Assembly: GCA_003213955.1 (NCBI GenBank) | Contig: QCMG01000008.1 | Span: 27,983-91,982, forward strand | Reading direction: 5' to 3' | DNA: 64,000 bases | From: Prochlorococcus sp. AG-418-M08 | GTDB taxonomy: Bacteria; Cyanobacteriota; Cyanobacteriia; PCC-6307; Cyanobiaceae | In this document: positions 1 to 9,224 of the stretch, in pieces | Layout of the letters: every line of letters begins with the position of its first letter | Numbering within the stretch: the stretch's first letter is position 1 | Notes under the pieces: generated by a model | Seen by the model: only the letters and a program-made list of their open reading frames with translations | The model's database searches: none | What the model was told of the DNA's origin: nothing | Made by a program: the position numbers and the translations under genes

Positions 1-691
1 CTTTATACCTACCTCCAGGGAAAACTAACCCTCCATCCTCTCCTTCTGTTTTAATAACAAATCTAGGCTTTAATCTTAGTTCGTCCAAAGAAAAAACTTC
101 TCCTGGATCAAAATTACTACCAATTAATCCATCTAAAAATATTCCAGATTCATTAATAATATTTAAACCTACTCTGGGTGTAGTACATAATGTTTTTGCA
201 ACTCTTGATTTTTTAAAAATTTCCTTATCTGCTGCTGTAATAAAAATTCCATCCATATCATTAAGAGTATCCCAGTCTAAATTATCTTTATTCGTTGGGG
301 CTATCCTTTCTCCAACAATAGTAATAGATCTTTCGCCCTGAGTGTCAACTATACTAAAACCTTTTCTTGTTGGTTCATCACGCCACGCAACATGTAATTT
401 TATACCCATATTTTTAAGAATATTTAAACATTGATTTCCATAAAAATCAGTCCCTAAAGCGGTAAAAAAATGTACTTCATTATTGGTTAATTCAAGAAGT
501 CTTTTTGCTATTACAGTTCCGCCACCTGCAGGGCATTCTAGAAATTTTTTTGCATGCGAGATTAATCCTGGTTTTGGTAGTTGCTCAACTTTAATGAAAT
601 TTATCCATTCTGTATGGCCAATGACAGCAAACTTTAAGTTCCCTTTTTTAAATTTATAATCTTGGAATGAATTCTTTTCTTCGACAACCAT
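1..691 (-). CDS. PfkB-family sugar/nucleoside kinase, C-terminus cut by window edge
   Basis: The minus-strand frame starts at ATG 691 and stays open to base 1, giving about 230 residues. The translation runs MVVEEKNSFQDYKF, then FAVIGHTEWINF, a Gly-rich ECPAGGGTVIAKRLLELT segment near residue 50, and FFTALGTDFYGNQCL. This is the N-terminal substrate-binding half of the ribokinase/PfkB fold, with the GGG turn and the later FDPGEVFSL and EDGGLVFPGG stretches in the usual order. The family phosphorylates sugars or nucleosides with ATP. The catalytic C-terminal DTxGAGD-type motif lies outside the window, so the substrate cannot be judged. The neighbour at 733 is divergent, with 41 bases between the two starts. 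Confidence 0.8.
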   Translation of the reverse strand, partial: MVVEEKNSFQDYKFKKGNLKFAVIGHTEWINFIKVEQLPKPGLISHAKKFLECPAGGGTVIAKRLLELTNNEVHFFTALGTDFYGNQCLNILKNMGIKLHVAWRDEPTRKGFSIVDTQGERSITIVGERIAPTNKDNLDWDTLNDMDGIFITAADKEIFKKSRVAKTLCTTPRVGLNIINESGIFLDGLIGSNFDPGEVFSLDELRLKPRFVIKTEGEDGGLVFPGGRYK

Positions 692-732
692 AGGTTTTTA
701 AATACTATTATTAGGTTATATTTAATTTACAT

Positions 733-1101
733 ATGAATTCACTTAACATATTAAAAGATAATAAACAAACTTTATCTTATATTTACCTTTTCTTATCTAT
801 CCTTGGCGCAATACTACCTATGATGGCTAATTTTGATTTTGCATCAGAATACGGCAATACTTTTGACATAAAGAACTTTGTTTCATTAGCTAATGCTAAT
901 CCTGCAGCTCAATCAATTTCTAGAGATTTATTGATTGGAGCCAGTGCTGTTTTTATTTGGATAATAAATGAATCTAAAAAATTGAATGTAAAAAATATGT
1001 GGATTGTATATCTTGGGACTTTTTTAATTGCATTTGCATTCTCTGCTCCTTTTTTCTTATTTCTTAGACAAAGAAGAATAATCGAACTAGAAAACAAATA
1101 G
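733..1101 (+). CDS. DUF2834 family small membrane protein
   Basis: A 122-residue protein with three hydrophobic segments, at about residues 14-31, 65-80 and 88-112, and a charged tail (RQRRIIELENK). The pattern of a first helix, an F-rich loop, NPAAQSISRDLL, a second helix with a WI-NESKK turn, then a helix ending FLFLRQRR is what I know as DUF2834, an uncharacterised family of cyanobacterial and other bacterial inner-membrane proteins. No catalytic residue is obvious. It is divergent from the PfkB kinase and tail-to-tail with the MFS transporter, so it is probably transcribed alone. The function is unknown. Confidence 0.7.
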   Translation: MNSLNILKDNKQTLSYIYLFLSILGAILPMMANFDFASEYGNTFDIKNFVSLANANPAAQSISRDLLIGASAVFIWIINESKKLNVKNMWIVYLGTFLIAFAFSAPFFLFLRQRRIIELENK

Positions 1102-1137
1102 ACGAATATAATTTTTTAAATAAAATCTTAAATAATT

Positions 1138-2367
1138 TCAAAATATTTTTTTAAAGATTAACGTAAACATTGATAAACAGAGAAATGAAATGCATACCCA
1201 AATTATCGATGCATAACCAAAAGAATCTAAGACTCTTCCAGATATAAATGGCCCGAAAAAATATCCCATCGCGAAACATTGGGACAAAAGTGCAAGGGCA
1301 TATCCTTTTTTATTTGTAGGAGCTATGCTGAAAACAATATCTGTGGATGCTGGAAGGAAGGAAGATGTGCCTAAACTTATTAAAATTATTGCCACGAATA
1401 CAAAATAAAAAGCACGAATATTCAAAAAACTAGAAATAAATAATAAAATTGAGGCAATGGAAAAGTTAATTAAGCTAAATTTTAAGCCAAACAACTTTCC
1501 TTTTTTTGATATCCATGAACCAATTGGCCATTGAAGAATTAACAATAAAATCAATTGAAAAGAAATAATCAAACTAATAAGTTTTTCATTAATGACTTCT
1601 CTATAAACCCCACCCTTAACAAGATCAAGAGGTAGTGTCACCTGAATTAAAGCAAGAGATGTAGTAATCAAGACTATAGATATAATTATTAAAATCGAAT
1701 TTTTGTTCCATCTTTCCTGATAGGATTTAGTAAGGTCCAATGCTTTTTTTTGATAATTCTCTAAAGTATTTTTGATTGAAATTTTATTTCTTAAAATCAA
1801 AAAAATAATTGTAAGCATACAAAATATATCATTTATAAAAATCGATTTGAGATATAAAAAATTATTCATAAAACCCCCAATAAATACTCCTAAAAATATC
1901 CCCAAAGCCTCAGAACTTCTTACTAGGGCATAAGCTTTTCTAGTATCGATAGGATTGCAAAAATATGGAACGACAAACTCTGCTGTAGGCCAATATATAC
2001 CCGCGGCTGAACCAATTAATGCTTGTCCAATTATGTAGAAGTAAATATCTTTTGCAAGAATTAAAAAAAAACTTGCTGCAATACTAATTAATGATGAGAT
2101 AACCAAAGGAATATGAATTTTGGTTGTTTTATTTAAGTAATTACCTGTTAAAAATCTTGTTAAAGTGCCTATAATTGCAGATATTGTAAAACCTAGTCCA
2201 ATTTCAGTGGCTGAAAAACCAATATTATTAAAAATAAGGGATGTTAAATAAATGACACCTCCCGCTCCAAATGAAGCAAAAAATCTTATTTTAGTGATTA
2301 ACCTTAAATGAAAGGGAAATTGACTCCACCAAATTTTACTAATTAGAAATTTATTCGGGATAACCAC
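1138..2367 (-). CDS. Major facilitator superfamily transporter
   Basis: 409 residues with about 12 hydrophobic helices in two halves separated by a charged central loop (NYQKKALDLTKSYQERWNKN near residue 205). Helix-connecting motifs such as the RFLTGNYLNK loop after helix 2 and GSWISKKGKLFG in the second half are typical MFS turns. It should be a proton- or gradient-coupled exporter or importer in the plasma membrane; the substrate cannot be told. The only plausible start is GTG at 2367 (an ATT lies just upstream, then a stop), because the next Met falls far inside the first helices. This start lies two bases from the TTG start of the divergent hydrolase at 2370, leaving no intergenic room. 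Confidence 0.85.
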   Translation of the reverse strand: MVIPNKFLISKIWWSQFPFHLRLITKIRFFASFGAGGVIYLTSLIFNNIGFSATEIGLGFTISAIIGTLTRFLTGNYLNKTTKIHIPLVISSLISIAASFFLILAKDIYFYIIGQALIGSAAGIYWPTAEFVVPYFCNPIDTRKAYALVRSSEALGIFLGVFIGGFMNNFLYLKSIFINDIFCMLTIIFLILRNKISIKNTLENYQKKALDLTKSYQERWNKNSILIIISIVLITTSLALIQVTLPLDLVKGGVYREVINEKLISLIISFQLILLLILQWPIGSWISKKGKLFGLKFSLINFSIASILLFISSFLNIRAFYFVFVAIILISLGTSSFLPASTDIVFSIAPTNKKGYALALLSQCFAMGYFFGPFISGRVLDSFGYASIIWVCISFLCLSMFTLIFKKIF

Positions 2368-2369
2368 AA

Positions 2370-3929
2370 TTGAAATTCATTTTTGTACTCTTTTTAACTT
2401 TCTTTGGTTTTTATTCAGCTAATAACTCCAAGGCTGCAGAAAAGATAAATGTTAAGTTTGAGGAGATGTTGATACCTTTGAGTATAGATCAGTTATCAAA
2501 CTTTGAAGCATCTGTAAATGATTCTTCAGAAGTAATTGATTGGTTTAAGCAAAATGGATTCTTGAAAGTTTTTGAATTTTCAAAATTTTTAAGTTACCCA
2601 GTTTTTAAAGAAGAAAGTTTAAACCGACAAGTACTAAGAAGTTGGATAGGTAGAAAGATTCTTTCAGAATTAAGTAGTACTATTCTGGTCCCAAATGACA
2701 AAGAAGGTATTGAAGTTTTTAATACTATAGAAAATTTGTTGGAAGTAAAAAAGGAAGTTTCAACATTAGATATACTTAAGGCTTTACCTTCAGAAGAAAT
2801 TTCATTAGATATTGATAATCTAATTTTAATTATTTCTTCATGGAAACAAGAACTGGAAATAGAACAAAATCTAATACTTAAATTAAATTCATTAGAAAAA
2901 ACTAATAATTACTTTACTAAGAAGGTTATTAAAAATAATCCTAATCTTATAAAATTAAGCAAGAACATTTATACTCCTCATCGAGTTGATCCCTTAAAAG
3001 TTGAACTATGGAAAGATAAAAATGATGTCTCTGAAAAAGATCTAATTATATTTATGCCAGGATTTGGAGGAGATATAAGTAATTTTAGATGGATTGGGAT
3101 CGAACTAAGTCAGAGGGGATGGCCTGTACTATTAATAGACCATCAAGGAAGTAATTCTAAAGCTCTTTTAGAGGTCCTCGAAGGTAGTGATACGCTTCCA
3201 AGTAGTGCTGATTTTTTCTCATATCGTATTAAAGACTTAGATTCAGTAATAAAAGCTCATAAAAATGGAAGATTTGGATTAGCAAATAATTCTTATATAT
3301 TAATGGGGCATTCATTAGGAGCTTTAATAGCCTTTTTATATGAAGGTAATATACCTAAAGAAAATTTAGATAAAAGATGTAACTTAGCTTTAAAAGATTT
3401 TGCAGTAACAAATTTATCAAAACTACTCCAATGTCAATTAAACGAAATTCCATTACCTGAAAAAAAGAATTTAAATAAGGCGAATGGGATTATAGGATTT
3501 AATTCATTTGGCAGCATAATTTGGCCAAAAGAAAAAGACTCTGGAATTGAAATGCCCGTACTATTTATTGGAGGAACTTATGATCTTATTACCCCCTTAA
3601 TAAATGAACAATTTAAGTTATTTTTATCTACGACTTCTAATCCATTAAATAGATTTCTAATAATTGAGGGAGCAAGTCATTTCTCTCCAATAAGAATTAA
3701 TGATGATTATTCAGAAAATCATGAAAGTAATGATATTTTTAAGATTAATAAATCATTTATTGGATCTAATCCTAACTTAGTTCAAAATTTATCTATAAAA
3801 GTCATTGTTGAATTTCTGGAAAATTTAAAAAATAAAGAAAGCATTAAAGTAATAAAAAATCAAAGACAAAACAATCTTGATTTTCATATTTTAGATAGAA
3901 ATAACTTAAAGAAATTATCAAAAATTTAG
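2370..3929 (+). CDS. Secreted alpha/beta hydrolase with N-terminal DUF1400-like region
   Basis: 519 residues. An N-terminal signal peptide (hydrophobic residues 2-16, then SKAAE) suggests export. Residues about 25-150 (EKINVKFEEMLIPLSIDQL) resemble the cyanobacterial DUF1400 domain. From about residue 215 there is an alpha/beta hydrolase fold: FMPGFGGD as the oxyanion region, LMGHSLGALIAF with the nucleophile Ser, a late Asp in GGTYDLITP and His in EGASHFSP. Such proteins are annotated as putative lipases or PAF-acetylhydrolase-like enzymes; the substrate is unknown. TTG at 2370 is chosen because it is the only in-frame start that yields the signal peptide; a stop lies at 2361. The gene end overlaps the convergent ABC permease by four bases. 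Confidence 0.8.
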   Translation: MKFIFVLFLTFFGFYSANNSKAAEKINVKFEEMLIPLSIDQLSNFEASVNDSSEVIDWFKQNGFLKVFEFSKFLSYPVFKEESLNRQVLRSWIGRKILSELSSTILVPNDKEGIEVFNTIENLLEVKKEVSTLDILKALPSEEISLDIDNLILIISSWKQELEIEQNLILKLNSLEKTNNYFTKKVIKNNPNLIKLSKNIYTPHRVDPLKVELWKDKNDVSEKDLIIFMPGFGGDISNFRWIGIELSQRGWPVLLIDHQGSNSKALLEVLEGSDTLPSSADFFSYRIKDLDSVIKAHKNGRFGLANNSYILMGHSLGALIAFLYEGNIPKENLDKRCNLALKDFAVTNLSKLLQCQLNEIPLPEKKNLNKANGIIGFNSFGSIIWPKEKDSGIEMPVLFIGGTYDLITPLINEQFKLFLSTTSNPLNRFLIIEGASHFSPIRINDDYSENHESNDIFKINKSFIGSNPNLVQNLSIKVIVEFLENLKNKESIKVIKNQRQNNLDFHILDRNNLKKLSKI

Positions 3930-4948
3930 TACTCGATTCGAGGGTCTAATAAAGCTATAAAAATATCTACAAAAAGATTTAGCGAAACAATTATTAAAGA
4001 AGTAAAAATTACTATTCCTTGAACAACAGTATAATCACGTTGAGAAATAGCTTCATATAATCTTAAGGCTATACCTGGCCATGAAAAAGTAACTTCAAAA
4101 AGAAGGGCTCCTCCCGCCAAAGAAGCTATTGTTAAACCAGAAATAGTGACAATAGGTAAAAGTGCATTAGGTAAAGCGTGATTTAAGATAATTTTTCTTC
4201 CTGTGATTCCTCTACATAAAGCTGCATTAACATAATCGCTTTTTATCGCCTTATCTAAATTCAACCTTAAAGATCTACTAAAAATTCCACTCAAAAGAAA
4301 CCCTAGTGTTAACGAGGGTAGTAAAAGATGATATAAGCTATCTCTCAAAAAGATAGGATTATTATCAAGAAGACTATCTAGAACTAAAAAGCCAGTTATC
4401 TTAGGGTGACTTTGAATTATTGGTAATCTACCTCCAATAGGAAAAAATCTAAAATTTACCGAGAATATTAACTGAGCTAGCATTGCCCCCCAGAATGGAG
4501 GAATTGCATATGAAGAAATTCCAATTACTCTAACAATATAGTCTCCTCTTTTACCTTTGTTTTTGAAACCTAAAAAGCCTAAAGGAAATCCAATTAGGAT
4601 TGCAAAAAAAATTGAAAAGAGACCTAATTCAAGACTTGCTGGTAACGACTTGATAATAATATTAAGAACGGGTTCTTGATTACTTAAAGACTCTCCGAAA
4701 TTTAAGTGCAAAATATTATTAATGAAAGATAAATATTGACTTAAAAGGGAATCACTTAATCCTAATTTATCTCTTAGAAGTTGTCTTGAAGCTTCATTTG
4801 CCCCAGATCCAAGAATTGCATCAACAGGGTCCCCTGGGGCAAGGCGCAATAAAATAAAAACCAATGTAGATATTATCCACAGAATTAAGGGTATTAAAGA
4901 AATTTTTAATAAAGAGTATTTTAATAGTTTATTTAAGTCTCTACTCAT
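3926..4948 (-). CDS. Peptide-type (DppB/OppB) ABC transporter permease
   Basis: 340 residues with about six membrane helices. The N-terminal TLVFILLRLAPGDPVDAILG and the C-terminal EAA-type loop (CRGITGRKIILNHALPNALLP, near residue 255), which docks to the ATPase, are characteristic of the DppB/OppB permease family. It imports peptides, nickel or related solutes together with a DppC-type partner and two ATPases, none of which is in this window. It follows the substrate-binding gene, whose stop overlaps its start by eight bases, so the two are translationally coupled. Its stop overlaps the convergent hydrolase by four bases. Confidence 0.9.
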   Translation of the reverse strand: MSRDLNKLLKYSLLKISLIPLILWIISTLVFILLRLAPGDPVDAILGSGANEASRQLLRDKLGLSDSLLSQYLSFINNILHLNFGESLSNQEPVLNIIIKSLPASLELGLFSIFFAILIGFPLGFLGFKNKGKRGDYIVRVIGISSYAIPPFWGAMLAQLIFSVNFRFFPIGGRLPIIQSHPKITGFLVLDSLLDNNPIFLRDSLYHLLLPSLTLGFLLSGIFSRSLRLNLDKAIKSDYVNAALCRGITGRKIILNHALPNALLPIVTISGLTIASLAGGALLFEVTFSWPGIALRLYEAISQRDYTVVQGIVIFTSLIIVSLNLFVDIFIALLDPRIEY

Positions 4949-6512
4949 TGATAAATTCTAGATCACTCATTGAAATAATTCCTGCTCCATTAAAAATAGG
5001 TTTTGATACTTCATTTTGAGACCAAGCTTTTTGAGAGGAAATCCATATCGGAATATAAGGTATTGATTCTGAAGCTATCAACTCAATCTCAATTAATTTG
5101 TCATATCTTCCAATCCCATTTATATTTTCGCTTTCAAGAAATAAATCCTCGACAGTATTCGATCCCCAAAAACTTCCACTATAAACTGATTCTCCCTCTT
5201 TGCAACTTTCACCATCTAACTCACTGCAACTTAGAAGAGGAGTTAGATATGCTTCGGGATCAGAATAAGCACCTGTCCAATCAAGAATAACTGCTGCATA
5301 AATTCCTAATTTTAAATTTTTATAAATTGTTGTGGACTCTACTCCATTTAGTTGAATGTTAATACATTCATTTAAATTATTTTTAATATCTTCTTTCCAT
5401 GATAGGGCAATAAGTTTATCAGAAGGTACATTAGATCGATAAGTAAGAGGAAAATCTAAAATGTTGCCGTTACAAAACCCCTCTTTTTTTAGTAAAACTT
5501 TTGCCTCTATTGGATCATATTTAGGCCATAATTCCCTTTTATTTTTTTTTAAAATTGGAGGAACTAGTGATCTTGTTGGAAGCCTTAATCCATAACTTAC
5601 TTTATTGCTAATTAATTCCCTATTAAGACTTTTAGCTATGGCTAACCTTACATTACGATTATTTAAAGGATAAGAATTTGTTCTAAGACTAATAAAACTT
5701 ATTTCAGTTGCGGCACTATTTCCTTCCTTAATTACTTTGTTTTCACTTAGCGACTTTAATTTATTTCTTTGACTATCATCGATTGAATTTGATAAAAGAA
5801 CATCAATTTGTTTACTTTTTAAAGCTCCGAAAAGAGAAGATGAATTAGAATACCCAACAAAACTAATACCTTCATTATTAGGTTTATCACCCCAATAATT
5901 TAAGTTTGGATCAATTATTTGAATTTCATTTGAAAATCTTCTCAATATATATTTCCCAGTGCCAATAAATTTATCATTTAAAAATTTGTCAGAGTAGTCT
6001 TTATAAAAAGTTGGTGAAATAGGTGTCAAATTAACCGCTGTAAGTAAACCATTAATAGAGCTAGATGGCTTATTTAAATTAATGATTACTTTGTATTCGC
6101 TTGGTGTTTCTATAGATTTAATTTTATTCCCCAAAATATAATTCATTGTTCCAATCCTTTTAAATCTATCAAAAGAAAACTTTATTGCCTTTGAATTAAA
6201 TGCAGTACCATCATGAAAAAGAACATCCCTCCTTAGATTAATTATTATTTGGAGTTTATTCTTTGAAAAAACTGGCATACCCGAAGCTAATTCAGGAATT
6301 AATTCTCCTTCAGAATTCAATTCGTATAAAGTATCTCCAAGGGAACTTAATAGTTGAATTGCTTTAAGAGTACTTGCTCTAGCGGGATCTAAAGATTCTA
6401 TTTTACCTGAACTTGCAACTATAATTCTTTTGGATTTTTTATTAGGAATGCACGAATACTGAGTTAAAGAAATCAAGAAAATGAATATAGCTATTAAAAA
6501 ATTTTTGTTCAT
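4941..6512 (-). CDS. ABC transporter substrate-binding lipoprotein, SBP_bac_5 (DppA-like)
   Basis: 523 residues. The N-terminus MNKNFLIAIFIFLISLTQYSC gives a lipoprotein signal with Cys21 as the likely lipidated residue. The body has the family-5 peptide-binding pattern: IVASSGKIESLDPARAS at the start of the mature protein, VLFHDGTAFNSKAIKFSFDR near residue 95, and NRNVRLAIAKSLNRELI near residue 285. The protein should hold a peptide or similar ligand at the outer face of the plasma membrane and deliver it to the downstream permease. The substrate cannot be decided from sequence. The gene is the first of a two-gene unit with the permease; the short gene at 6533 lies 20 bases upstream on the same strand. 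Confidence 0.9.
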   Translation of the reverse strand: MNKNFLIAIFIFLISLTQYSCIPNKKSKRIIVASSGKIESLDPARASTLKAIQLLSSLGDTLYELNSEGELIPELASGMPVFSKNKLQIIINLRRDVLFHDGTAFNSKAIKFSFDRFKRIGTMNYILGNKIKSIETPSEYKVIINLNKPSSSINGLLTAVNLTPISPTFYKDYSDKFLNDKFIGTGKYILRRFSNEIQIIDPNLNYWGDKPNNEGISFVGYSNSSSLFGALKSKQIDVLLSNSIDDSQRNKLKSLSENKVIKEGNSAATEISFISLRTNSYPLNNRNVRLAIAKSLNRELISNKVSYGLRLPTRSLVPPILKKNKRELWPKYDPIEAKVLLKKEGFCNGNILDFPLTYRSNVPSDKLIALSWKEDIKNNLNECINIQLNGVESTTIYKNLKLGIYAAVILDWTGAYSDPEAYLTPLLSCSELDGESCKEGESVYSGSFWGSNTVEDLFLESENINGIGRYDKLIEIELIASESIPYIPIWISSQKAWSQNEVSKPIFNGAGIISMSDLEFINE

Positions 6513-6532
6513 ATTTTTTATATTTTAGAAAT

Positions 6533-6793
6533 TTACTTTTTACTAAAGCTTTTATTGCAAAAGGTTTGTACAGTGATCTGATTAATATCCAAAGAAAATG
6601 TTTTGTTTACTTCTGAAGCAAAAGGCCACTCTCTTATCCAACAAACTTTAATCTTTGGGTTAATGCCTACAACCTGGAATATCTTATGACTATTTTTAAT
6701 TTTCACACACGCCCCTTTGTATAGATTATTACAAATGTCATTAGGATTAATTTTATGATTATTTTTACTTTCTATTAATTTCGAGAAACTCAT
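6533..6793 (-). CDS. Small conserved-looking hypothetical protein, 86 aa
   Basis: I do not recognise a named family. The 86-residue product is basic, without signal peptide or membrane helix. The core (GACVKIKNSHKIFQVVGI, then VCWIREWPFAS, then FSLDINQITVQTF) alternates like a small all-beta barrel of the SH3/KOW kind, in which a binding strand is followed by a WIREWP turn. Three Cys residues are scattered and do not form a metal motif. The start is ATG 6793. It lies between hom (62 bases upstream) and the substrate-binding protein (20 bases downstream), all on the minus strand, so it could be co-transcribed with either. No function is assigned. Confidence 0.65.
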   Translation of the reverse strand: MSFSKLIESKNNHKINPNDICNNLYKGACVKIKNSHKIFQVVGINPKIKVCWIREWPFASEVNKTFSLDINQITVQTFCNKSFSKK

Positions 6794-6855
6794 TACTAAA
6801 ATATATTTCCTTTCTTCGGTTTAACAAGCTAAGGAGTAATTTGCAAATGTTTTTT

Positions 6856-8157
6856 TTAAATACAACTTAATTGGCTAGCAATTAATTCAACTTCAGAAAG
6901 AGCATTTATTTCCTGCTTGGATTTTTCAAATTTGCCATTTGTTACTTCATGAGTAATAACAACAATTTCTGCTTTGTTCTCACTCGCATCTAGTTGAACA
7001 ATTGATTCTATTGAAACATCATTTTTGCCAAAAAGATCTCCAATCTTACCAATTACTCCTGGGGTATCAAGACAAATAATTCTGAGATAATTTTTTTTTG
7101 ATATTTGATTAAAGTCCGCGATATGGCAGTCTCTCCAATAATTAGAGGATAATAATGGATCTATTGAAGGTATTTTTTTGGATAATGAAGCATGAAGTGC
7201 CAAGATATCTGAGACAACAGAAGATGCAGTTGGACCGCTTCCCGCACCTGGGCCGTACAACATTATTTCTCCTAGTGGAGAGGCGTCAATTAGGATGGCA
7301 TTATTTACACCTCCGACCATTGCCAAAGGATGAGATTTGGGGATTAAAGAGGGCGCTACCCAAATATTTAAGGATAGAGAGTCATTGATATCGACATGGT
7401 TTCTCTCGGAAAAGGCTAAAAGTTTTATTTCAAAACCTAATTTATTTGCATATTCAATATCTTTAATATTTATTTTTTCAATACCCTGCGTACTAATTGA
7501 ATCTCTAATAATTTCCCCTCCAAATGCAAGCTCAGTAAGAATTGAAATCTTATCAGCTGCATCATGACCTTCAACATCAGCAGAAGGATCAAATTCTGCG
7601 AAACCAAGTTTCTGAGCTAATTTTAGTGTCGCATTGTAATCGGCTTTTTCATTTGTCATTTTGGTAAGTATAAAATTTGTAGTACCGTTTATTATCCCAA
7701 CCATTTTATTTATTTGATTACTTTTAAGTGATCTTTTTAAAGGTTCGATGATTGGTATACCCCCGCAAACTGCTGCTTCTGTTAAAACATAAACTCCATA
7801 CTTAGCTGCTGTAGCATATATTTCACTACCATATCTTGCAATTACTGCTTTATTCGCAGTGACTACAGATTTTCGAGCCTTTAAAGATTTAAGAATAATA
7901 TCTTTGCTTACATCTGTCCCTCCCATCACCTCTACAATTACATCAACATTAGGATCTTCAATTAATTCATAAGGATCATTTATTAAAAGATTATTTTCAA
8001 ATTTAATATCCCTTTTTTTATTGATATGTTTAACAGCTATTCCAATAATTTCAATTTCATTTAAAATAGGATGAGAGTCATTTTGTGAATTTAAAATTCT
8101 ATAAATACCTTTGCCTACTGTACCAAAACCTATAATTCCAATTTTACATTTTCCCAT
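6856..8157 (-). CDS. hom: Homoserine dehydrogenase
   Basis: 433 residues, the normal length for the ACT-containing form. The NAD(P)-binding motif GFGTVGKG is at residues 10-17. TANKAVIARYG near residue 100 and GIINGTTNFILTKM near 155 are the conserved catalytic-domain signatures, and GFAEFDPSADVEGHDAADK follows at about 185-203. The C-terminal 80 residues (LRIICLDTPGVIGKIGDLF) form an ACT domain, the site of threonine feedback in this family. The enzyme reduces aspartate semialdehyde to homoserine in the cytoplasm, feeding Thr, Met and Ile synthesis. It lies downstream of sufE on the same strand, 40 bases apart. Confidence 0.97.
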   Translation of the reverse strand: MGKCKIGIIGFGTVGKGIYRILNSQNDSHPILNEIEIIGIAVKHINKKRDIKFENNLLINDPYELIEDPNVDVIVEVMGGTDVSKDIILKSLKARKSVVTANKAVIARYGSEIYATAAKYGVYVLTEAAVCGGIPIIEPLKRSLKSNQINKMVGIINGTTNFILTKMTNEKADYNATLKLAQKLGFAEFDPSADVEGHDAADKISILTELAFGGEIIRDSISTQGIEKINIKDIEYANKLGFEIKLLAFSERNHVDINDSLSLNIWVAPSLIPKSHPLAMVGGVNNAILIDASPLGEIMLYGPGAGSGPTASSVVSDILALHASLSKKIPSIDPLLSSNYWRDCHIADFNQISKKNYLRIICLDTPGVIGKIGDLFGKNDVSIESIVQLDASENKAEIVVITHEVTNGKFEKSKQEINALSEVELIASQLSCI

Positions 8158-8197
8158 TTTTATTTTTTAATATAAATTTAATTTTATAATATTGTTC

Positions 8198-8617
8198 CTA
8201 CAAAAAATCATTTGCTTTGGATTGCATTTTTAAAAGTATATTTAAAAAACCATTTGCCCTTGATGGAGTTAAGCTTTTCTTTAGACCAGTATCTTCTATG
8301 AACTTTTTGTTTATATTTATAACTTCTTTTGGTGTTAACTCGTTTAATCCATTAATAAGAAATGCAAGCAAACCCTTCGTTATCAAGGCATCTGAATAAC
8401 CTTCCCAAAAAAGCTTGCCTTCTTTAATAATTGCATTTACAAAAACCTCAGACACACAACCTTGTACTTTGTTTTCCGGTATTAAGATTTTTTTATTTGG
8501 AATTTTTAAATTTTTCCCCAACCATAAAATATATTCATATTTTCTTTTAGGGTCCTCTGAATTTTTCAGCTTATTAACTTGTTTAAATAAATTAATATAA
8601 GTTTCTTTTTTTTCCAT
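8198..8617 (-). CDS. sufE: SufE-family sulfur acceptor protein
   Basis: 139 residues, standard for SufE. The motif KVQGCVSEVFV places the sulfur-accepting cysteine at residue 54, preceded by the YEYILWLGKNL helix typical of the family. FWEGYSDALITKGLLAFLI, near residue 72, is the second conserved block. SufE takes persulfide sulfur from the SufS cysteine desulfurase and passes it to the SUF scaffold for Fe-S cluster assembly. No suf operon genes are adjacent; the neighbours are hom and the folate cyclo-ligase, with gaps of about 40 bases. Confidence 0.92.
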   Translation of the reverse strand: MEKKETYINLFKQVNKLKNSEDPKRKYEYILWLGKNLKIPNKKILIPENKVQGCVSEVFVNAIIKEGKLFWEGYSDALITKGLLAFLINGLNELTPKEVININKKFIEDTGLKKSLTPSRANGFLNILLKMQSKANDFL

Positions 8618-8657
8618 TCTTAAACAACTTTTTAAAGACTTACTAATTAGTAACAGG

Positions 8658-9215
8658 TTATACTAGTATTTCTCTTTCCGTAATAAAGCCTGATAGAGGG
8701 ATATCCCAATCGGCCTTAGTTAATAAATCTTGACTTACACAATTAGAGGTTAATACTCCAATACAGGGGATAGATTTCCAAAGTTTATTACTTCTTAATT
8801 TATCAAAATATCCACCTCCATAACCTAATCTTGTCAAGTTACTATCAACTGCCAGACAAGGTATAAAAATCATACTTATTTCTTTATAACTTAGCTTTAG
8901 AGAAGCATCAGGAGAAAGTATTCCTTCAGTATCTCTAGATAATTTATTTTCGTCCCAAGAACAAAATAAGAGTTCTTTATTTCGTTCACATCTAGGTAAG
9001 GCTATGGAATATTTATCCTTAAGACTCCTTATATCAACCTCATTTTTAAGTGGCCAATAAATTGCAATATGGTTAATTTTCATATTTTTTTTTAAAAAAG
9101 ACTCAACATATAATTTCACATTTATTTCTACATTTCTCCTATCAATTGGAGAACTTTTCTTCATCAAATCACTGAAAATTTTCCTTTCATATTTCTTTTT
9201 TTCTGAAATAATCAT
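8658..9215 (-). CDS. 5-formyltetrahydrofolate cyclo-ligase
   Basis: 185 residues. The glycine-rich nucleotide-binding motif GYGGGYFDKL at residues 131-140 and the earlier IAIYWPLKNEVD strand (about 50-61) identify the 5-FTHF cyclo-ligase (MTHFS) family, at its normal length. The enzyme converts 5-formyl-THF and ATP to 5,10-methenyl-THF, returning a storage or inhibitory folate to the one-carbon pool, where FolD (24778-25674) acts. It follows ruvC by nine bases on the same strand, so it is probably co-transcribed with chlI-ruvC. Confidence 0.93.
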   Translation of the reverse strand: MIISEKKKYERKIFSDLMKKSSPIDRRNVEINVKLYVESFLKKNMKINHIAIYWPLKNEVDIRSLKDKYSIALPRCERNKELLFCSWDENKLSRDTEGILSPDASLKLSYKEISMIFIPCLAVDSNLTRLGYGGGYFDKLRSNKLWKSIPCIGVLTSNCVSQDLLTKADWDIPLSGFITEREILV

Positions 9216-9224
9216 AGATTTTAT

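Noticed and set aside
7155..7567. Plus-strand open frames inside hom
   Set aside because: Antisense shadows of a conserved gene; low-complexity translations with no family resemblance.
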